Shown piece after piece: positions 44,306 through 53,465 of a stretch of 64,000 nucleotides of DNA. The position numbers and the translations under genes are program-made. The notes under the pieces are model-generated. The model ran no database searches, was not told the DNA's origin, and saw nothing but the letters and a program-made list of their open reading frames with translations. Numbering within the stretch: the stretch's first letter is position 1; every line of letters starts with the position of its first letter. The DNA comes from Pedobacter sp. SYSU D00535 (lineage in GTDB: Bacteria; Bacteroidota; Bacteroidia; Sphingobacteriales; Sphingobacteriaceae). The DNA lies in assembly GCF_017355855.1 (NCBI RefSeq), contig NZ_JAFEWD010000002.1:372001-436000 (forward strand). The letters run 5' to 3'.

Positions 44306-46054
44306 ATGGATTTTAGAACACTTATCAAGACATATTACTCATCTATCCTCATATTTTTCTGTTTACTTGCCTTTACTCTGTTTGCTTATTCTACTGTAGA
44401 AACATCAGCGAAAGCCCGAAGAGAAAGGTTGTTTGAACAGCGGGTGCAGCGCGTCACTGAGACGATAAAGAACAGGGTATCAGACTATACGCAAATATTA
44501 AAGGGATGTCAGAGCTTGTTCTATGCCTCTGATTCGGTAACTTATGAAAACTGGAAAACGTATATAGAGAATCTAAATCTTAACGTCAATTATCCGGGGA
44601 TACAAGCGGTGGCATATGCGGCCTGGGTTCCTAAGGAAGAAGTGCGGCTGCTTGAAGCTAAACTAAGGGAACGTCTTAATGCAAACTTTACGGTCAAATC
44701 AGATTTTCAGCAAACGCATCTCGCTCCTATTATCTATATAGAACCCTTTACGGGTAGAAATCTTCGGGCTTTTGGTTACGACATGTATAGCGAGGTGAAA
44801 AGGCGGGAAGCAATGCACCGGGCAATGACAACGGGGCAGCCGGCTCTCACCCGGCGAGTAACGTTAGTTCAGGAAACGCATGAAGATGTGCAGCCGGGTT
44901 TTTTACTTTATCTGCCCGTATACGCGAATCAAAAATCAGTAAAAACAGCTGAAGATCGCGTAAGGAACCTTCGGGGTTTTGTATACAATCCATTCCGTGC
45001 CCGAGATCTCATGGGTTCAGTCTTGAGTAATTTTAAAGATATTCAGGTCGAAATCTATGATGGGAACCATTTTGCTGAAGAAAACTTGCTCTACGCGTCT
45101 GGACCTAATCTCTACGCTATAGAGGAAAAACGCCGTGCCAACGTTGAATTTACATCAGATACTACCATTTATACAGCCGGAACCCAGTGGAGGGTATTTG
45201 CGTCTTCTTCCGAGACGTTTGGCTCCTCTATTGAGCGCGATCAGCCAGTTTTGGTCTTAATTGTCGGTTTAGCTATCACTTCTCTAATGGTAATCATATC
45301 AGTGAATTTCGTGAGAAACCGGAAAAGGGTTCTTCATGAGCTTATGCTCAGTCGTGAGATTGAGAAGAAGAAAGACGAATTCATAGGCATTGCCAGTCAC
45401 GAGTTGAAGACCCCGCTCACAAGTATAAAAGCCTACATTCAGTTGCTGGACCGGGCGGATTTGCGGGAAAGCGACCGGATTTTTGTAAGGAAGGCTAATG
45501 TTCAGATAAAAAAACTTAATAATCTGATTTCCGACCTTTTAAATGTATCCAAAATTCAGGCCGGTAAGCTACAATTTAACATCGGATCTTTTTCTGTAAA
45601 GGACTTGGTGGAAGATAGCGTTGAGAGCGTGCAGCATTTGTATTCAAGTCACAAAATAATTCTGACTTCAGCCCCTTTGGAGTCTACGGTAGAAGGGGAC
45701 AAGTTCCGGTTGGAGCAGGCGTTAACCAACCTGTTAGTGAATGCGATTAAATATTCTCCCGGCAATTATAATGTATATGTAAGCACCCGTATTGAAAAGG
45801 GATGTGTAGTGATTGAGGTGAAGGATGAAGGGATTGGCATTAGCGAAAGAAGCCAAAGACACATCTTTGAAAAGTTTTACAGGGCTGAGGGGCTATCTCC
45901 TGCACTGTCTGGGCTAGGCATGGGATTGTACATTTCGAACGAGATAATAAGAAGGCATCATGGTAAAATAGTAGTTAAGAGTGCTCCTGAGAAGGGGTCT
46001 GTCTTTTCGATTTATTTACCACTGAGTTCGCCTAATCCTAGTGGGGGTGCTTAG
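44306..46054 (+). CDS. CHASE-domain sensor histidine kinase
   Basis: 582 residues. Two transmembrane helices (about 15-33 and 315-335) bracket a CHASE sensor domain of about 260 residues (NYPGIQAVAYAAWVPKEEV, then QPALTRRVTLVQE and PVYANQKSV). A HisKA with His365 (ASHELKTPLTS) and HATPase (DEGIGIS, GLGMGLYIS) follow; no receiver. CHASE domains in other phyla bind cytokinin-like molecules or other small ligands; the ligand here is unknown. Kinase core close to that of the CHASE3 kinase at 16653. No response regulator adjacent. Confidence 0.9.
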   Translation: MDFRTLIKTYYSSILIFFCLLAFTLFAYSTVETSAKARRERLFEQRVQRVTETIKNRVSDYTQILKGCQSLFYASDSVTYENWKTYIENLNLNVNYPGIQAVAYAAWVPKEEVRLLEAKLRERLNANFTVKSDFQQTHLAPIIYIEPFTGRNLRAFGYDMYSEVKRREAMHRAMTTGQPALTRRVTLVQETHEDVQPGFLLYLPVYANQKSVKTAEDRVRNLRGFVYNPFRARDLMGSVLSNFKDIQVEIYDGNHFAEENLLYASGPNLYAIEEKRRANVEFTSDTTIYTAGTQWRVFASSSETFGSSIERDQPVLVLIVGLAITSLMVIISVNFVRNRKRVLHELMLSREIEKKKDEFIGIASHELKTPLTSIKAYIQLLDRADLRESDRIFVRKANVQIKKLNNLISDLLNVSKIQAGKLQFNIGSFSVKDLVEDSVESVQHLYSSHKIILTSAPLESTVEGDKFRLEQALTNLLVNAIKYSPGNYNVYVSTRIEKGCVVIEVKDEGIGISERSQRHIFEKFYRAEGLSPALSGLGMGLYISNEIIRRHHGKIVVKSAPEKGSVFSIYLPLSSPNPSGGA

Positions 46055-46083
46055 TATTTGGCTTCAAAATCAATAAATGTTTT

Positions 46084-46436
46084 ATGAATATCGAGACATT
46101 AAGAGAGTATTGCATGAGTAAAGATAGGGTGACCGAATCTTTCCCTTTTGGTGAAGATACTCTCGTTTTTAAGTAGCGGACAAGATTTTTTTACTAGCAG
46201 GCCTCAACAATGGCAGTTCTTTTAATGTAAAGTGTGATCCTGAACGGGCAGTAGCACTGCGGGAGGAATTTGATGAGGTAACTCCCGGTTACCATATGAA
46301 TAAAGTGCATTGGAACACGGTGAGAATGGACGGAAGACTACCTGATTCGCTATTACAGGAACTGATAGATCACTCCTACGAGTTAGTTTTAAAAAGCCTT
46401 CCAAAGAAGGTTCAGGCCGAGATTAGGAGACAGTGA
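46084..46436 (+). pseudogene. Frameshifted MmcQ/YjbR family gene
   Basis: The ATG frame reads MNIETLREYCMSKDRVTESF then PFGEDTLVFK and stops at TAG 46174-46176. One base on (frame +2), reading resumes as VADKIFLLAGL, then CDPERAVALREEFDEVTPGY, HMNKVHWNTVRMDGRLPDS, LIDHSYELVLKSLPKKVQAE, ending at TGA 46434-46436. Together they make a normal-length (about 117 residues) MmcQ/YjbR protein, a small double-wing DNA-binding-like family. One missing base next to the stop codon explains the break; the site lies between runs of five and seven T. It could be a true pseudogene or a sequencing error. Confidence 0.8.
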
Positions 46437-46606
46437 TTTTTGTTTAGTCATTGGCTAACGATAATTTTTTTCTTTTTCTCAAACAAAATCTGTCTAAAAT
46501 CAATTTCTATTGGAGTAAGCTAAAGAATAGAAATAAATTTGTCTTATTGTTAATAAAAAAGGCGATTTGTTTATATTTACACAATAAAACTCTCATTTTT
46601 TTTAAA

Positions 46607-46897
46607 ATGCTACAGAAAACATATCTCAAAACTAAAGACTATTGCAAAGTGAAGTTCTCAGTATCTCCTGAAAATGCTGAAACTGTAGAGCTGCTAGGGC
46701 TAAATAACGATTGGGAAAATCCTATTCCTTTAAGTAAAAAGAAGGATGGAACGTTTAGTGCAGAAATTACTTTGCCTAAAAATACTCAGCATGAGTTCAA
46801 GTATCGGGTTAACAATTCCGAGTGGATTAATGATCCCGAAGCCGACAACGAAAGTGAGAATGAATTTGGTAGCAAGAACAGTGTACTAGTTCTGTAA
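46607..46897 (+). CDS. Small CBM48/isoamylase-N-like protein
   Basis: 96 residues from the ATG at 46607 (the open frame continues upstream, but the extension is AT-rich and lacks family support). The pattern VKFSVSPENAETVELLGLNN, DWENPIPLSKKKDGTFSAEI and HEFKYRVNNSEWINDPEADN is that of the CBM48/E-set fold found at the front of glycogen branching and debranching enzymes. Such stand-alone domains in Bacteroidota are probably glycogen- or sugar-binding. The final stretch is acidic. The gene has a clear terminator. Confidence 0.82.
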   Translation: MLQKTYLKTKDYCKVKFSVSPENAETVELLGLNNDWENPIPLSKKKDGTFSAEITLPKNTQHEFKYRVNNSEWINDPEADNESENEFGSKNSVLVL

Positions 46898-46945
46898 CTG
46901 CTCTTTTAATCTGCGCTATAAGGCTTTATTGATAAATTATTTTGA

Positions 46946-46982
46946 AGGCATAGCGGTTAATCTGCTATGCCTTTAGTTTTTT
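46946..46982 (+). terminator. Terminator after the CBM48 gene
   Basis: AGGCATAGC at 46946-46954 pairs with GCTATGCCT at 46964-46972, then TTAGTTTTTT. Confidence 0.82.
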
Positions 46983-47124
46983 CTATTCTGTAATTCCCGA
47001 ACCTGAAAAAGACTTCCGGTCTTTAAAATGTGACAATTAAATTTTTTACGTTTTATGACTAAAATTTTTATTTTGCGAATCTAAACTAGTTATCGGACCG
47101 TTTAAATGCGGACTAACCAATATT

Positions 47125-47991
47125 ATGAACAATTACATTTTAGGAATTAATATTAATATCCCGGGGATTGAGGTTGCAGTAGTTGATAGTGGAAGCAAGT
47201 CAATTGTAGAGGGCACGAGAGTAAAACGAGGAATTCACCCGCAGGAAACGGTTGAAAACCTTTTGGATTGTTGGATAGGCGCTATCAAAGAAAGTCTCCA
47301 GCTTGCAAATATTACCGATTCAACTCCCAAGATAGGATTGGGTATGCCAGGGCCGGTTGATTATGAGAAGGGGATATCTTTGATGAAGAATCAGAATAAG
47401 TTCGATGCCTTATACGGCTTAAATATTAAGGAGCTTATAGGTGAAAGGTTGGGTATTAGTCCCGAAAATATCCGTATGGAAAACGTTACACCTTGTTTCC
47501 TCCAGGGGGAAGTTTTCGCGGGAGCAGCAAAGGGATTCACCAACATTATTGGCTTTACGCTAAACTACGGTCTGGGTACCGCTCTTTATTCTAGCGGTGC
47601 TGCAATTGATGCCAATCTTTGGAATCAACCCTTTAAAGATGGAATCGCGGAGGATTATCTCGGTATTCAGTGGATTTCCAGGCGCTATGAGGAATTTACA
47701 GGGCTTCAGGTCAATGACTTGAAAGAGCTTACCCTAATGGCTAAAACTGACGACGGGATCGGTCAGTTGGTTTTTAATGAGTACGGAGAAAACTTTGTGA
47801 AGTTCCTGATGGAGCAAGTAGGAAAGTACGACCCGGATATGGTTTTAATAGGTGGCCATAACGACGCCTGGGAATTATTTATTCCTCATGTAAAAGACCG
47901 GTTAAGTGATAAAGATATTAAAGTGCCTATTAAACAGGCGGTACTGGGAACGGCTGCGACGCTGATTGGCGCTGCTAATCTCTGGTCCTAG
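47125..47991 (+). CDS. Degenerate ROK-family protein (probable pseudokinase)
   Basis: 288 residues with the actin-like ROK sugar-kinase fold: GLGMPGPVDYEKG near residue 73, NYGLGTALY near 155 and VLIGGHNDAWELF near 245. The catalytic and phosphate sites are changed: the N-terminal GxDxGGT is ININIPG, the ENDAN catalytic block is ENVTPC with Val121 where the base Asp belongs, and the CxCGxxGC zinc site is missing. It therefore should not phosphorylate sugars as normal ROK kinases do and may be a sugar-binding regulator, but has no HTH. It is 153 bases upstream of rpe, on the same strand. Confidence 0.8.
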   Translation: MNNYILGININIPGIEVAVVDSGSKSIVEGTRVKRGIHPQETVENLLDCWIGAIKESLQLANITDSTPKIGLGMPGPVDYEKGISLMKNQNKFDALYGLNIKELIGERLGISPENIRMENVTPCFLQGEVFAGAAKGFTNIIGFTLNYGLGTALYSSGAAIDANLWNQPFKDGIAEDYLGIQWISRRYEEFTGLQVNDLKELTLMAKTDDGIGQLVFNEYGENFVKFLMEQVGKYDPDMVLIGGHNDAWELFIPHVKDRLSDKDIKVPIKQAVLGTAATLIGAANLWS

Positions 47992-48005
47992 TCTCTCAAA
48001 TTCAG

Positions 48006-48036
48006 GGAGGTGTTATAAGACGCCTCCTTGCTGTTT
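48006..48036 (+). terminator. Terminator after the ROK gene
   Basis: GGAGGTG pairs with CGCCTCC (one wobble) across an eight-base loop, followed by TTGCTGTTTT. Confidence 0.55.
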
Positions 48037-48132
48037 TCATTCCGCCCAACCTTAGTTTATTACAATTCAGACTTTCTCCACACCTTCATCTTCTGTTTGC
48101 TATTTTGCCTAATACAGCCATTCAAAATGCTG

Positions 48133-48140
48133 TATATTTG
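48133..48140 (+). promoter_or_regulatory. -7 element immediately before rpe
   Basis: TATATTTG (TAnnTTTG) ends four bases before the rpe ATG at 48145; no leader of useful length would remain. Confidence 0.35.
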
Positions 48141-48144
48141 AAAC

Positions 48145-48816
48145 ATGAATCATTTAGTGGCACCCTCTGTATTAGCAGCAGACTTTGCAAATCTTCAAAA
48201 AGACATCGAAATGGTAAATGGAAGCCGAGCCGATTGGTTTCATGTTGACATTATGGACGGCGTCTTTGTTCCTAATATTTCCTTTGGTTTTCCTGTTTTA
48301 GATGCATTAGCGAAACACGCTGCTAAGCCGCTCGACGTACATTTAATGATTGTTGACCCCGACAGGTATATCGAGCAGTTTAAAAAAGCGGGCGCTTCTA
48401 ATATAACCGTTCATTTTGAAGCTTGTACTCACCTGCACCGAACTGTTCATGCCATCAAGGAACTTGGATGTACAGCTGGAGTCGCCTTAAACCCGCACAC
48501 GCCAGTGGCTGTTTTGGAGGATATTATCGATGACCTGGATTTGGTTCTTTTGATGTCGGTAAATCCCGGTTTTGGCGGACAGAAGTTTATCGAAAATACC
48601 TATCGGAAGATCCGCGCGTTAAAAGCCCTTGCCGCTGGCAGAAATGATAGTTTACTTATTGAAATTGACGGCGGTGTAAACGCAAAAAATGCATCCACTC
48701 TTTTAGATGCAGGGGCGAACGTTCTGGTCGCTGGCAACTTTGTTTTTACGGCCCCAAATCCTGCAGAAGTAATATCTCAACTAAAAGAAATCCAACCGCA
48801 CGTTCTTCAGGCTTAG
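48145..48816 (+). CDS. rpe: Ribulose-phosphate 3-epimerase
   Basis: 223 residues, normal size. Interconverts ribulose 5-phosphate and xylulose 5-phosphate in the pentose phosphate pathway. Seen: SVLAADFANLQKDI at the start, HVDIMDGVFVPNISFG with the metal ligands, LLMSVNPGFGGQKFI near 135 and EIDGGVNAKNA near 170 with the catalytic Asp. The stop is three bases before the ATG of the TonB-dependent receptor, so the two genes are probably cotranscribed. Confidence 0.95.
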   Translation: MNHLVAPSVLAADFANLQKDIEMVNGSRADWFHVDIMDGVFVPNISFGFPVLDALAKHAAKPLDVHLMIVDPDRYIEQFKKAGASNITVHFEACTHLHRTVHAIKELGCTAGVALNPHTPVAVLEDIIDDLDLVLLMSVNPGFGGQKFIENTYRKIRALKALAAGRNDSLLIEIDGGVNAKNASTLLDAGANVLVAGNFVFTAPNPAEVISQLKEIQPHVLQA

Positions 48817-48819
48817 TTG

Positions 48820-51249
48820 ATGCGTCTCCTTTCTCTGCTTTTTTTGCTGCTTCTCTCTTTTGGCGTCTCGTCTCAGTCGCTTGTAGAACTGAGAGGTCAG
48901 GTGACAAGCGGGCAGGGGGAAGGAATTGAAAACGTAACGGTTAGGGTGATAGGAGAGACAAACTACACCACTACTGATAGTTCCGGAAATTATGTGCTGA
49001 AAATCCAACTCCCCGGGAAGGCTCGCGTTACCTTTAGTCGCACCGGTTTTATTAGCACTACGTTCGTCCTGGAAGCGCCGCAAACGGCTTCGATAGTGAA
49101 AAATGTAGTGCTGGAGAAGGATGTTAGGGAATTGAGCGAGGTTGATGTTCGCTCCCGATATCACGGAGCGGGAAACATGATGGAGATCGAGAGAAGAGCG
49201 ATGGTAAATATGCCATTGGCCTCCGGCAATTTTGAATCTCTGCTAAAAACGCTACCCGGAGTTTCAACGAATAATGAGTTGAGTTCCCAATATTCAGTAC
49301 GTGGTGGTAATTTTGATGAGAACCTCCTGTATATAAATGACGTCGAAGTCTTTCGACCGATGTTGGTACGCAGCGGACAGCAGGAGGGCTTGAGTTTTAT
49401 TAATCCTGACCTTATCAGTACCGCGAGCTTTTCTGCGGGTGGTTTTGCACCTCGCTTCGGCGATAAAATGTCTTCGGTCCTTGACGTACGGTACGGAAGG
49501 CCCGATAGTTCCGGGACCGTAATTTCTCTCGGCTTGCTAGGTCTTTCTGCAACTGTAAAACACGCTGCAAAAAATAGCTATCTGTTGTTGGGATTGAGAA
49601 ACAAAACCAATCGGAACCTTTTGAAGAGCCAACCTGTAGAGGGCCGATATCAACCGCAGTTTTATGATATCCAGGGCTTGTATCATCTCAACCTATCATC
49701 AAAGGTGGGTATAAGTTTTTGGGGGGATTATAACCTGAGTAAGTTTAATTTAATCCCCGAAAGCAGAGAAACGACGTTTGGTACATTGAGCCAGCAATTT
49801 CGTTTGATGGTTAATTATCAGGGGCAGGAAAAAGACCGATACGAATCAGCAGCAGCTGCACTCACTTTAAACTATTCACCGGCAAATAACATCTCTTTAA
49901 AGTGGATCAACGCTGCCTTTCGAAATTCTGAGAATGAAACTTTTGATATTGAAGGCGCCTATATCTTCGACGAATTAAATGACAATACGGGGGGCCTTGC
50001 GCCTGTTCGGATAGGGAGGGGGATCGGAATTGATCACCGCTATGGAAGGAACAAGTTGAATGCAGATATTTACAGCTCCGAATTACGCACTCATCTTCAA
50101 CGCAGACGGCAGAACTTTGAGGCGGGAGTAAGATTGCAATTTGACCGGATAGAAGATCATCTGAATGAGTTTCACCTCATCGATTCTGCGGGCTACTCCA
50201 TCCCCCAAAACGAAAGGACTTTGCTTGTTCAGGATTTTGTATTTGGCAGAAACGTGGTCGAAACGACAAGGTATAGTGCTTACATTCAAAACAGCTTTCC
50301 TCTTTCAGATGAAATCGGGCTCACTTTCGGAGTTCGGGCCAACTTAAGCTCCTATACAAAAGAAGTCCTGATAAGTCCGAGGATAGGTGCCACGCTGTCC
50401 CCTCAGGAAAGTAGCGTTTCCTGGAGGATTTCGGCCGGGGCTTACTATCAGCCTCCCTTTTATCGTGAAATGCGTACCGTGAACGGTGAACTAAACCCGC
50501 AAGTTCGAGCACAACGCTCGCTGCATTTTTCAATAGGCGCCAACTCTTCATTTACGGGACTTGGAACCCGATTAAATCTGGACACTGAGGTGTATTATAA
50601 GAGCCTAAGTCTTCTTATTCCTTATAAGTACGATAACGTTCGGATCAGGTATATGGCTGGACAGGAATCGAGAGGATATGCGGCAGGGGTGGATGTAAGT
50701 TTAAGGGCGGAGTTTGTAAAAGGATTGGAATCTGTCTTTCGACTTTCGCTGATGAAGACAGAAGAAGATATTAAGGGAGATAAAAAGTTTTTAAAAGGTC
50801 CGGATGGGGTTTTGACGACAACTCATCCAGGATACTTGCGACGCCCGAGCGATCAACGCGTTAATTTCTCTGCATTTTTTCAGGATCAGCTCTTCCATAA
50901 CCCGGCCAACAAAGTACATCTTACCCTGCTGTACGGGTCAGCCTTGCCTGTCGGACCGCCACTTGCAGAGCGATTCATGGATATTTATAAAATTCCCTCC
51001 TACAGGAGAGCTGATATAGGCTTTTCGAAGGAGATACTGGAAGGTAAAAAGGGCCAGTTTTTAAGACGGTTAACAAATACTTTTAGTTCTTTAACAGCTT
51101 ACGCTGAAGTCTTTAACCTGCTGAATATCAACAATACGGTGTCCTACCTCTGGATAAAGGATGTAAGTAACAATCAGTTTGCCGTTCCTAACTACTTAAC
51201 ATCCCGACAGTTGAATTTTAAAATTATTGCAAAAATTAAAAATAAGTAA
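48820..51249 (+). CDS. TonB-dependent receptor with carboxypeptidase-like domain
   Basis: 809 residues from the ATG at 48820. A signal peptide (first 20) leads to a carboxypeptidase-D regulatory-like domain (VELRGQVTSGQGEGIENVTV to about residue 100), then the plug (LLKTLPGVSTNNELSSQYSV, RGGNFDENLLYINDVEVFRP) and a beta-barrel to the C-terminus, ending KIIAKIKNK. No SusD partner is beside it, so it is not a typical SusC pair. The link to rpe suggests sugar or iron transport, inference only. The last residue is not the usual aromatic of outer membrane barrels. Confidence 0.9.
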   Translation: MRLLSLLFLLLLSFGVSSQSLVELRGQVTSGQGEGIENVTVRVIGETNYTTTDSSGNYVLKIQLPGKARVTFSRTGFISTTFVLEAPQTASIVKNVVLEKDVRELSEVDVRSRYHGAGNMMEIERRAMVNMPLASGNFESLLKTLPGVSTNNELSSQYSVRGGNFDENLLYINDVEVFRPMLVRSGQQEGLSFINPDLISTASFSAGGFAPRFGDKMSSVLDVRYGRPDSSGTVISLGLLGLSATVKHAAKNSYLLLGLRNKTNRNLLKSQPVEGRYQPQFYDIQGLYHLNLSSKVGISFWGDYNLSKFNLIPESRETTFGTLSQQFRLMVNYQGQEKDRYESAAAALTLNYSPANNISLKWINAAFRNSENETFDIEGAYIFDELNDNTGGLAPVRIGRGIGIDHRYGRNKLNADIYSSELRTHLQRRRQNFEAGVRLQFDRIEDHLNEFHLIDSAGYSIPQNERTLLVQDFVFGRNVVETTRYSAYIQNSFPLSDEIGLTFGVRANLSSYTKEVLISPRIGATLSPQESSVSWRISAGAYYQPPFYREMRTVNGELNPQVRAQRSLHFSIGANSSFTGLGTRLNLDTEVYYKSLSLLIPYKYDNVRIRYMAGQESRGYAAGVDVSLRAEFVKGLESVFRLSLMKTEEDIKGDKKFLKGPDGVLTTTHPGYLRRPSDQRVNFSAFFQDQLFHNPANKVHLTLLYGSALPVGPPLAERFMDIYKIPSYRRADIGFSKEILEGKKGQFLRRLTNTFSSLTAYAEVFNLLNINNTVSYLWIKDVSNNQFAVPNYLTSRQLNFKIIAKIKNK

Positions 51250-51269
51250 AGAAAAATATATAAATCTCC

Positions 51270-51277
51270 TAAATTTG
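51270..51277 (+). promoter_or_regulatory. -7 element of serC
   Basis: TAAATTTG fits TAnnTTTG and ends 25 bases before the serC ATG at 51303. Confidence 0.45.
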
Positions 51278-51302
51278 GCAGCACAACAAAATATACCAAA
51301 TC

Positions 51303-52370
51303 ATGAAATGTAATTTCGGCGCAGGCCCTTGTATTCTACCGCAGGAAGTATTTAAACAAGCTTCAGAGGCTGTTTTAAATTTTAATGACACCGGTTTATC
51401 AATACTGGAAATTTCCCATAGAGCACCCGAGTTCGAAGCTGTGGTAGATGAATCGATTAGCCTTGTTAAAGAATTACTTAACGTACCTGACGGTTATTCT
51501 ATTTTATTCCTTCAGGGTGGTGCTAGTCTTCAGTTTTCTATGGTTCCGATGAATCTTTTAGCTGAAGGTCAGACAGCAGCCTATCTTGATTCTGGTTCAT
51601 GGGCAAGCAAAGCAGCTAAGGAAGCAAAGCTATTTGGTAATGTACACATTGTTGCGTCATCCAAGGAGGCAAACTATAGCTACGTTCCGAAAGGATACGA
51701 AATTCCGGCTGATGCCGCTTATTTCCATGTGACCAGCAACAATACTATTTTCGGAACAGAGCTGTTTGATATCCCATCATCGCCAGTTCCTTTGGTAAGT
51801 GACATGTCTTCTGATATCTTCAGCCGCCAGATCAATGTTGCTGATTTTGGTTTGATCTATGCTGGTGCACAAAAGAATATGGGCCCTGCCGGTGTTACCC
51901 TTGTGATTGTGAAAGATGAATTGATTGGCAAATCCGGAAGGAAGCTGCCTTCCATGCTGGATTACAAAATCCAGGCAGATAATAAGTCTTTATACAACAC
52001 GCCTCCGGTATTCGCTATCTATGCCTCCATGCTGAACCTTCGCTGGTTGAAATCAAAAGGCGGAGTAGCACAAATTGAGAAAGAAAATATCGCGAAAGCA
52101 ACTGCTTTGTATGCGGAGATCGATAGAAATCCTCTTTTCAAAGGTACTTGTGCAGTCGAAGATCGTTCTCGCATGAACGTATGCTTTGTGATGGAAAGCC
52201 CAGAACTGGAAAAACCGTTCCTGAAATTCGCAACAGAGCGTGGAATGGTAGGTATCAAAGGTCATCGTAGTGTCGGTGGTTTCAGAGCATCTATTTACAA
52301 TGCGCTTCCGATAACAGCAATTCATGCCCTGATTGAAACAATGCAGGAGTTTGCTGAACAAAACGGTTAA
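51303..52370 (+). CDS. serC: Phosphoserine aminotransferase
   Basis: 355 residues. Converts 3-phosphohydroxypyruvate to phosphoserine with PLP and glutamate. Seen: [17 protein letters not shown] at the start, [18 protein letters not shown] near 75, and the PLP lysine in [17 protein letters not shown] near 195. The C-terminus has [18 protein letters not shown]. It is followed by serA with 58 bases between, the usual Bacteroidota order. Confidence 0.95.
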   Translation: MKCNFGAGPCILPQEVFKQASEAVLNFNDTGLSILEISHRAPEFEAVVDESISLVKELLNVPDGYSILFLQGGASLQFSMVPMNLLAEGQTAAYLDSGSWASKAAKEAKLFGNVHIVASSKEANYSYVPKGYEIPADAAYFHVTSNNTIFGTELFDIPSSPVPLVSDMSSDIFSRQINVADFGLIYAGAQKNMGPAGVTLVIVKDELIGKSGRKLPSMLDYKIQADNKSLYNTPPVFAIYASMLNLRWLKSKGGVAQIEKENIAKATALYAEIDRNPLFKGTCAVEDRSRMNVCFVMESPELEKPFLKFATERGMVGIKGHRSVGGFRASIYNALPITAIHALIETMQEFAEQNG

Positions 52371-52428
52371 TATCTGACGAAAGGTCAGGCTTTTTAAATC
52401 AAATACTCCGTAAAAAACTGAAATAAAA

Positions 52429-53379
52429 ATGATTAAAATATTAGCGAATGATGGTATAGATCCAGTTGGAAAGCAGATGCTTGAAGAAGCTGGTTTTACC
52501 GTTGAAACTCAGAATATCCCTCAAGATCAATTATCAGAAGCTTTAAAAAATTTCGACGCTATTACAGTTAGAAGTGCAACAAAAGTTCGTAAAGATTTAA
52601 TTGACGCTTGTCCTAACTTAAAGCTTATCGGCCGTGGCGGTGTTGGAATGGACAACATAGATGTGGAGTACGCAAGGAGCAAGGGATTGGCCGTTGTAAA
52701 CACACCAGCAGCTTCTTCTCCTTCAGTGGCGGAGTTAGTATTTGCTCATTTGTTTACGGGTATTCGGTTTTTGCACGATGCTAATCGTAAGATGCCGGTT
52801 GAAGGAGCGACGAAGTTCAACGACCTGAAGAAAGCTTACGCCAAGGGAATTGAATTAAAAGGAAAGAAGATCGGTATTATCGGTTTCGGCCGTATCGGTA
52901 GAGAAACTGCTAAAATTGCCCTTGGTTTAGGCATGGAAGTTTTAGCTTATGATCTTTACGATGTACCTGCTGAACTTGAACTTAATCTTGCTGGTGGTGT
53001 TAATGTAAAAGTTCCGGTTGTGAAAGCTTCGCTGGAGCAGTTGTTGACCGAATCAGACTTCATCAGTCTTCATATACCTTTCACAGAAAAGCCTGTACTA
53101 GGGAAAGAAGAGTTCGAAAAAGTAAAAAAAGGTGTTGGCGTTGTCAATTGCTCTCGTGGCGGAACAATTGACGAGGACGCGTTGATCGAAGCGTTGAATT
53201 CTGGTAAAGTAGCTTTCGCTGGATTAGACGTATTCGATAATGAGCCGACTCCACGTCAGGACCTGTTATCTCATCCAAAAATTTCTCTAACACCTCATAT
53301 CGGTGCCGCTACTAACGAGGCGCAGGAAAGAATTGGTGTAGAGCTTGCAAGTTTGATCATTGATTTCTTCAAAAAGTAG
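52429..53379 (+). CDS. serA: D-3-phosphoglycerate dehydrogenase
   Basis: 316 residues: first step of serine synthesis, NAD-dependent oxidation of 3-phosphoglycerate. Seen: IGRGGVGMDNIDVEYA near residue 68, the Rossmann GIIGFGRIGRETAKIA near 148 and the catalytic NCSRGGTIDEDAL and HIGAATNEAQER, with His near 285. It ends right after the catalytic domain, with no ACT domain, so serine feedback through ACT is absent. A terminator follows, so the downstream DUF1015 gene may be separate. Confidence 0.94.
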   Translation: MIKILANDGIDPVGKQMLEEAGFTVETQNIPQDQLSEALKNFDAITVRSATKVRKDLIDACPNLKLIGRGGVGMDNIDVEYARSKGLAVVNTPAASSPSVAELVFAHLFTGIRFLHDANRKMPVEGATKFNDLKKAYAKGIELKGKKIGIIGFGRIGRETAKIALGLGMEVLAYDLYDVPAELELNLAGGVNVKVPVVKASLEQLLTESDFISLHIPFTEKPVLGKEEFEKVKKGVGVVNCSRGGTIDEDALIEALNSGKVAFAGLDVFDNEPTPRQDLLSHPKISLTPHIGAATNEAQERIGVELASLIIDFFKK

Positions 53380-53400
53380 AAATAAGATTTTCAAAGATTT

Positions 53401-53430
53401 AAAGGGTTGTACATTGTGCAACCCTTTTTT
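53401..53430 (+). terminator. Terminator of serC-serA
   Basis: AAAGGGTTG at 53401-53409 and CAACCCTTT at 53419-53427, followed by T residues. Confidence 0.85.
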
Positions 53431-53465
53431 GTTAAACATACTACGTAGCCTGCCGTTTAGTTTCT

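Noticed and set aside
46451-46606. N-terminal extension of the CBM48 protein
   Set aside because: AT-rich, Lys/Asn/Phe-heavy non-conserved stretch; the family begins at the internal ATG at 46607.
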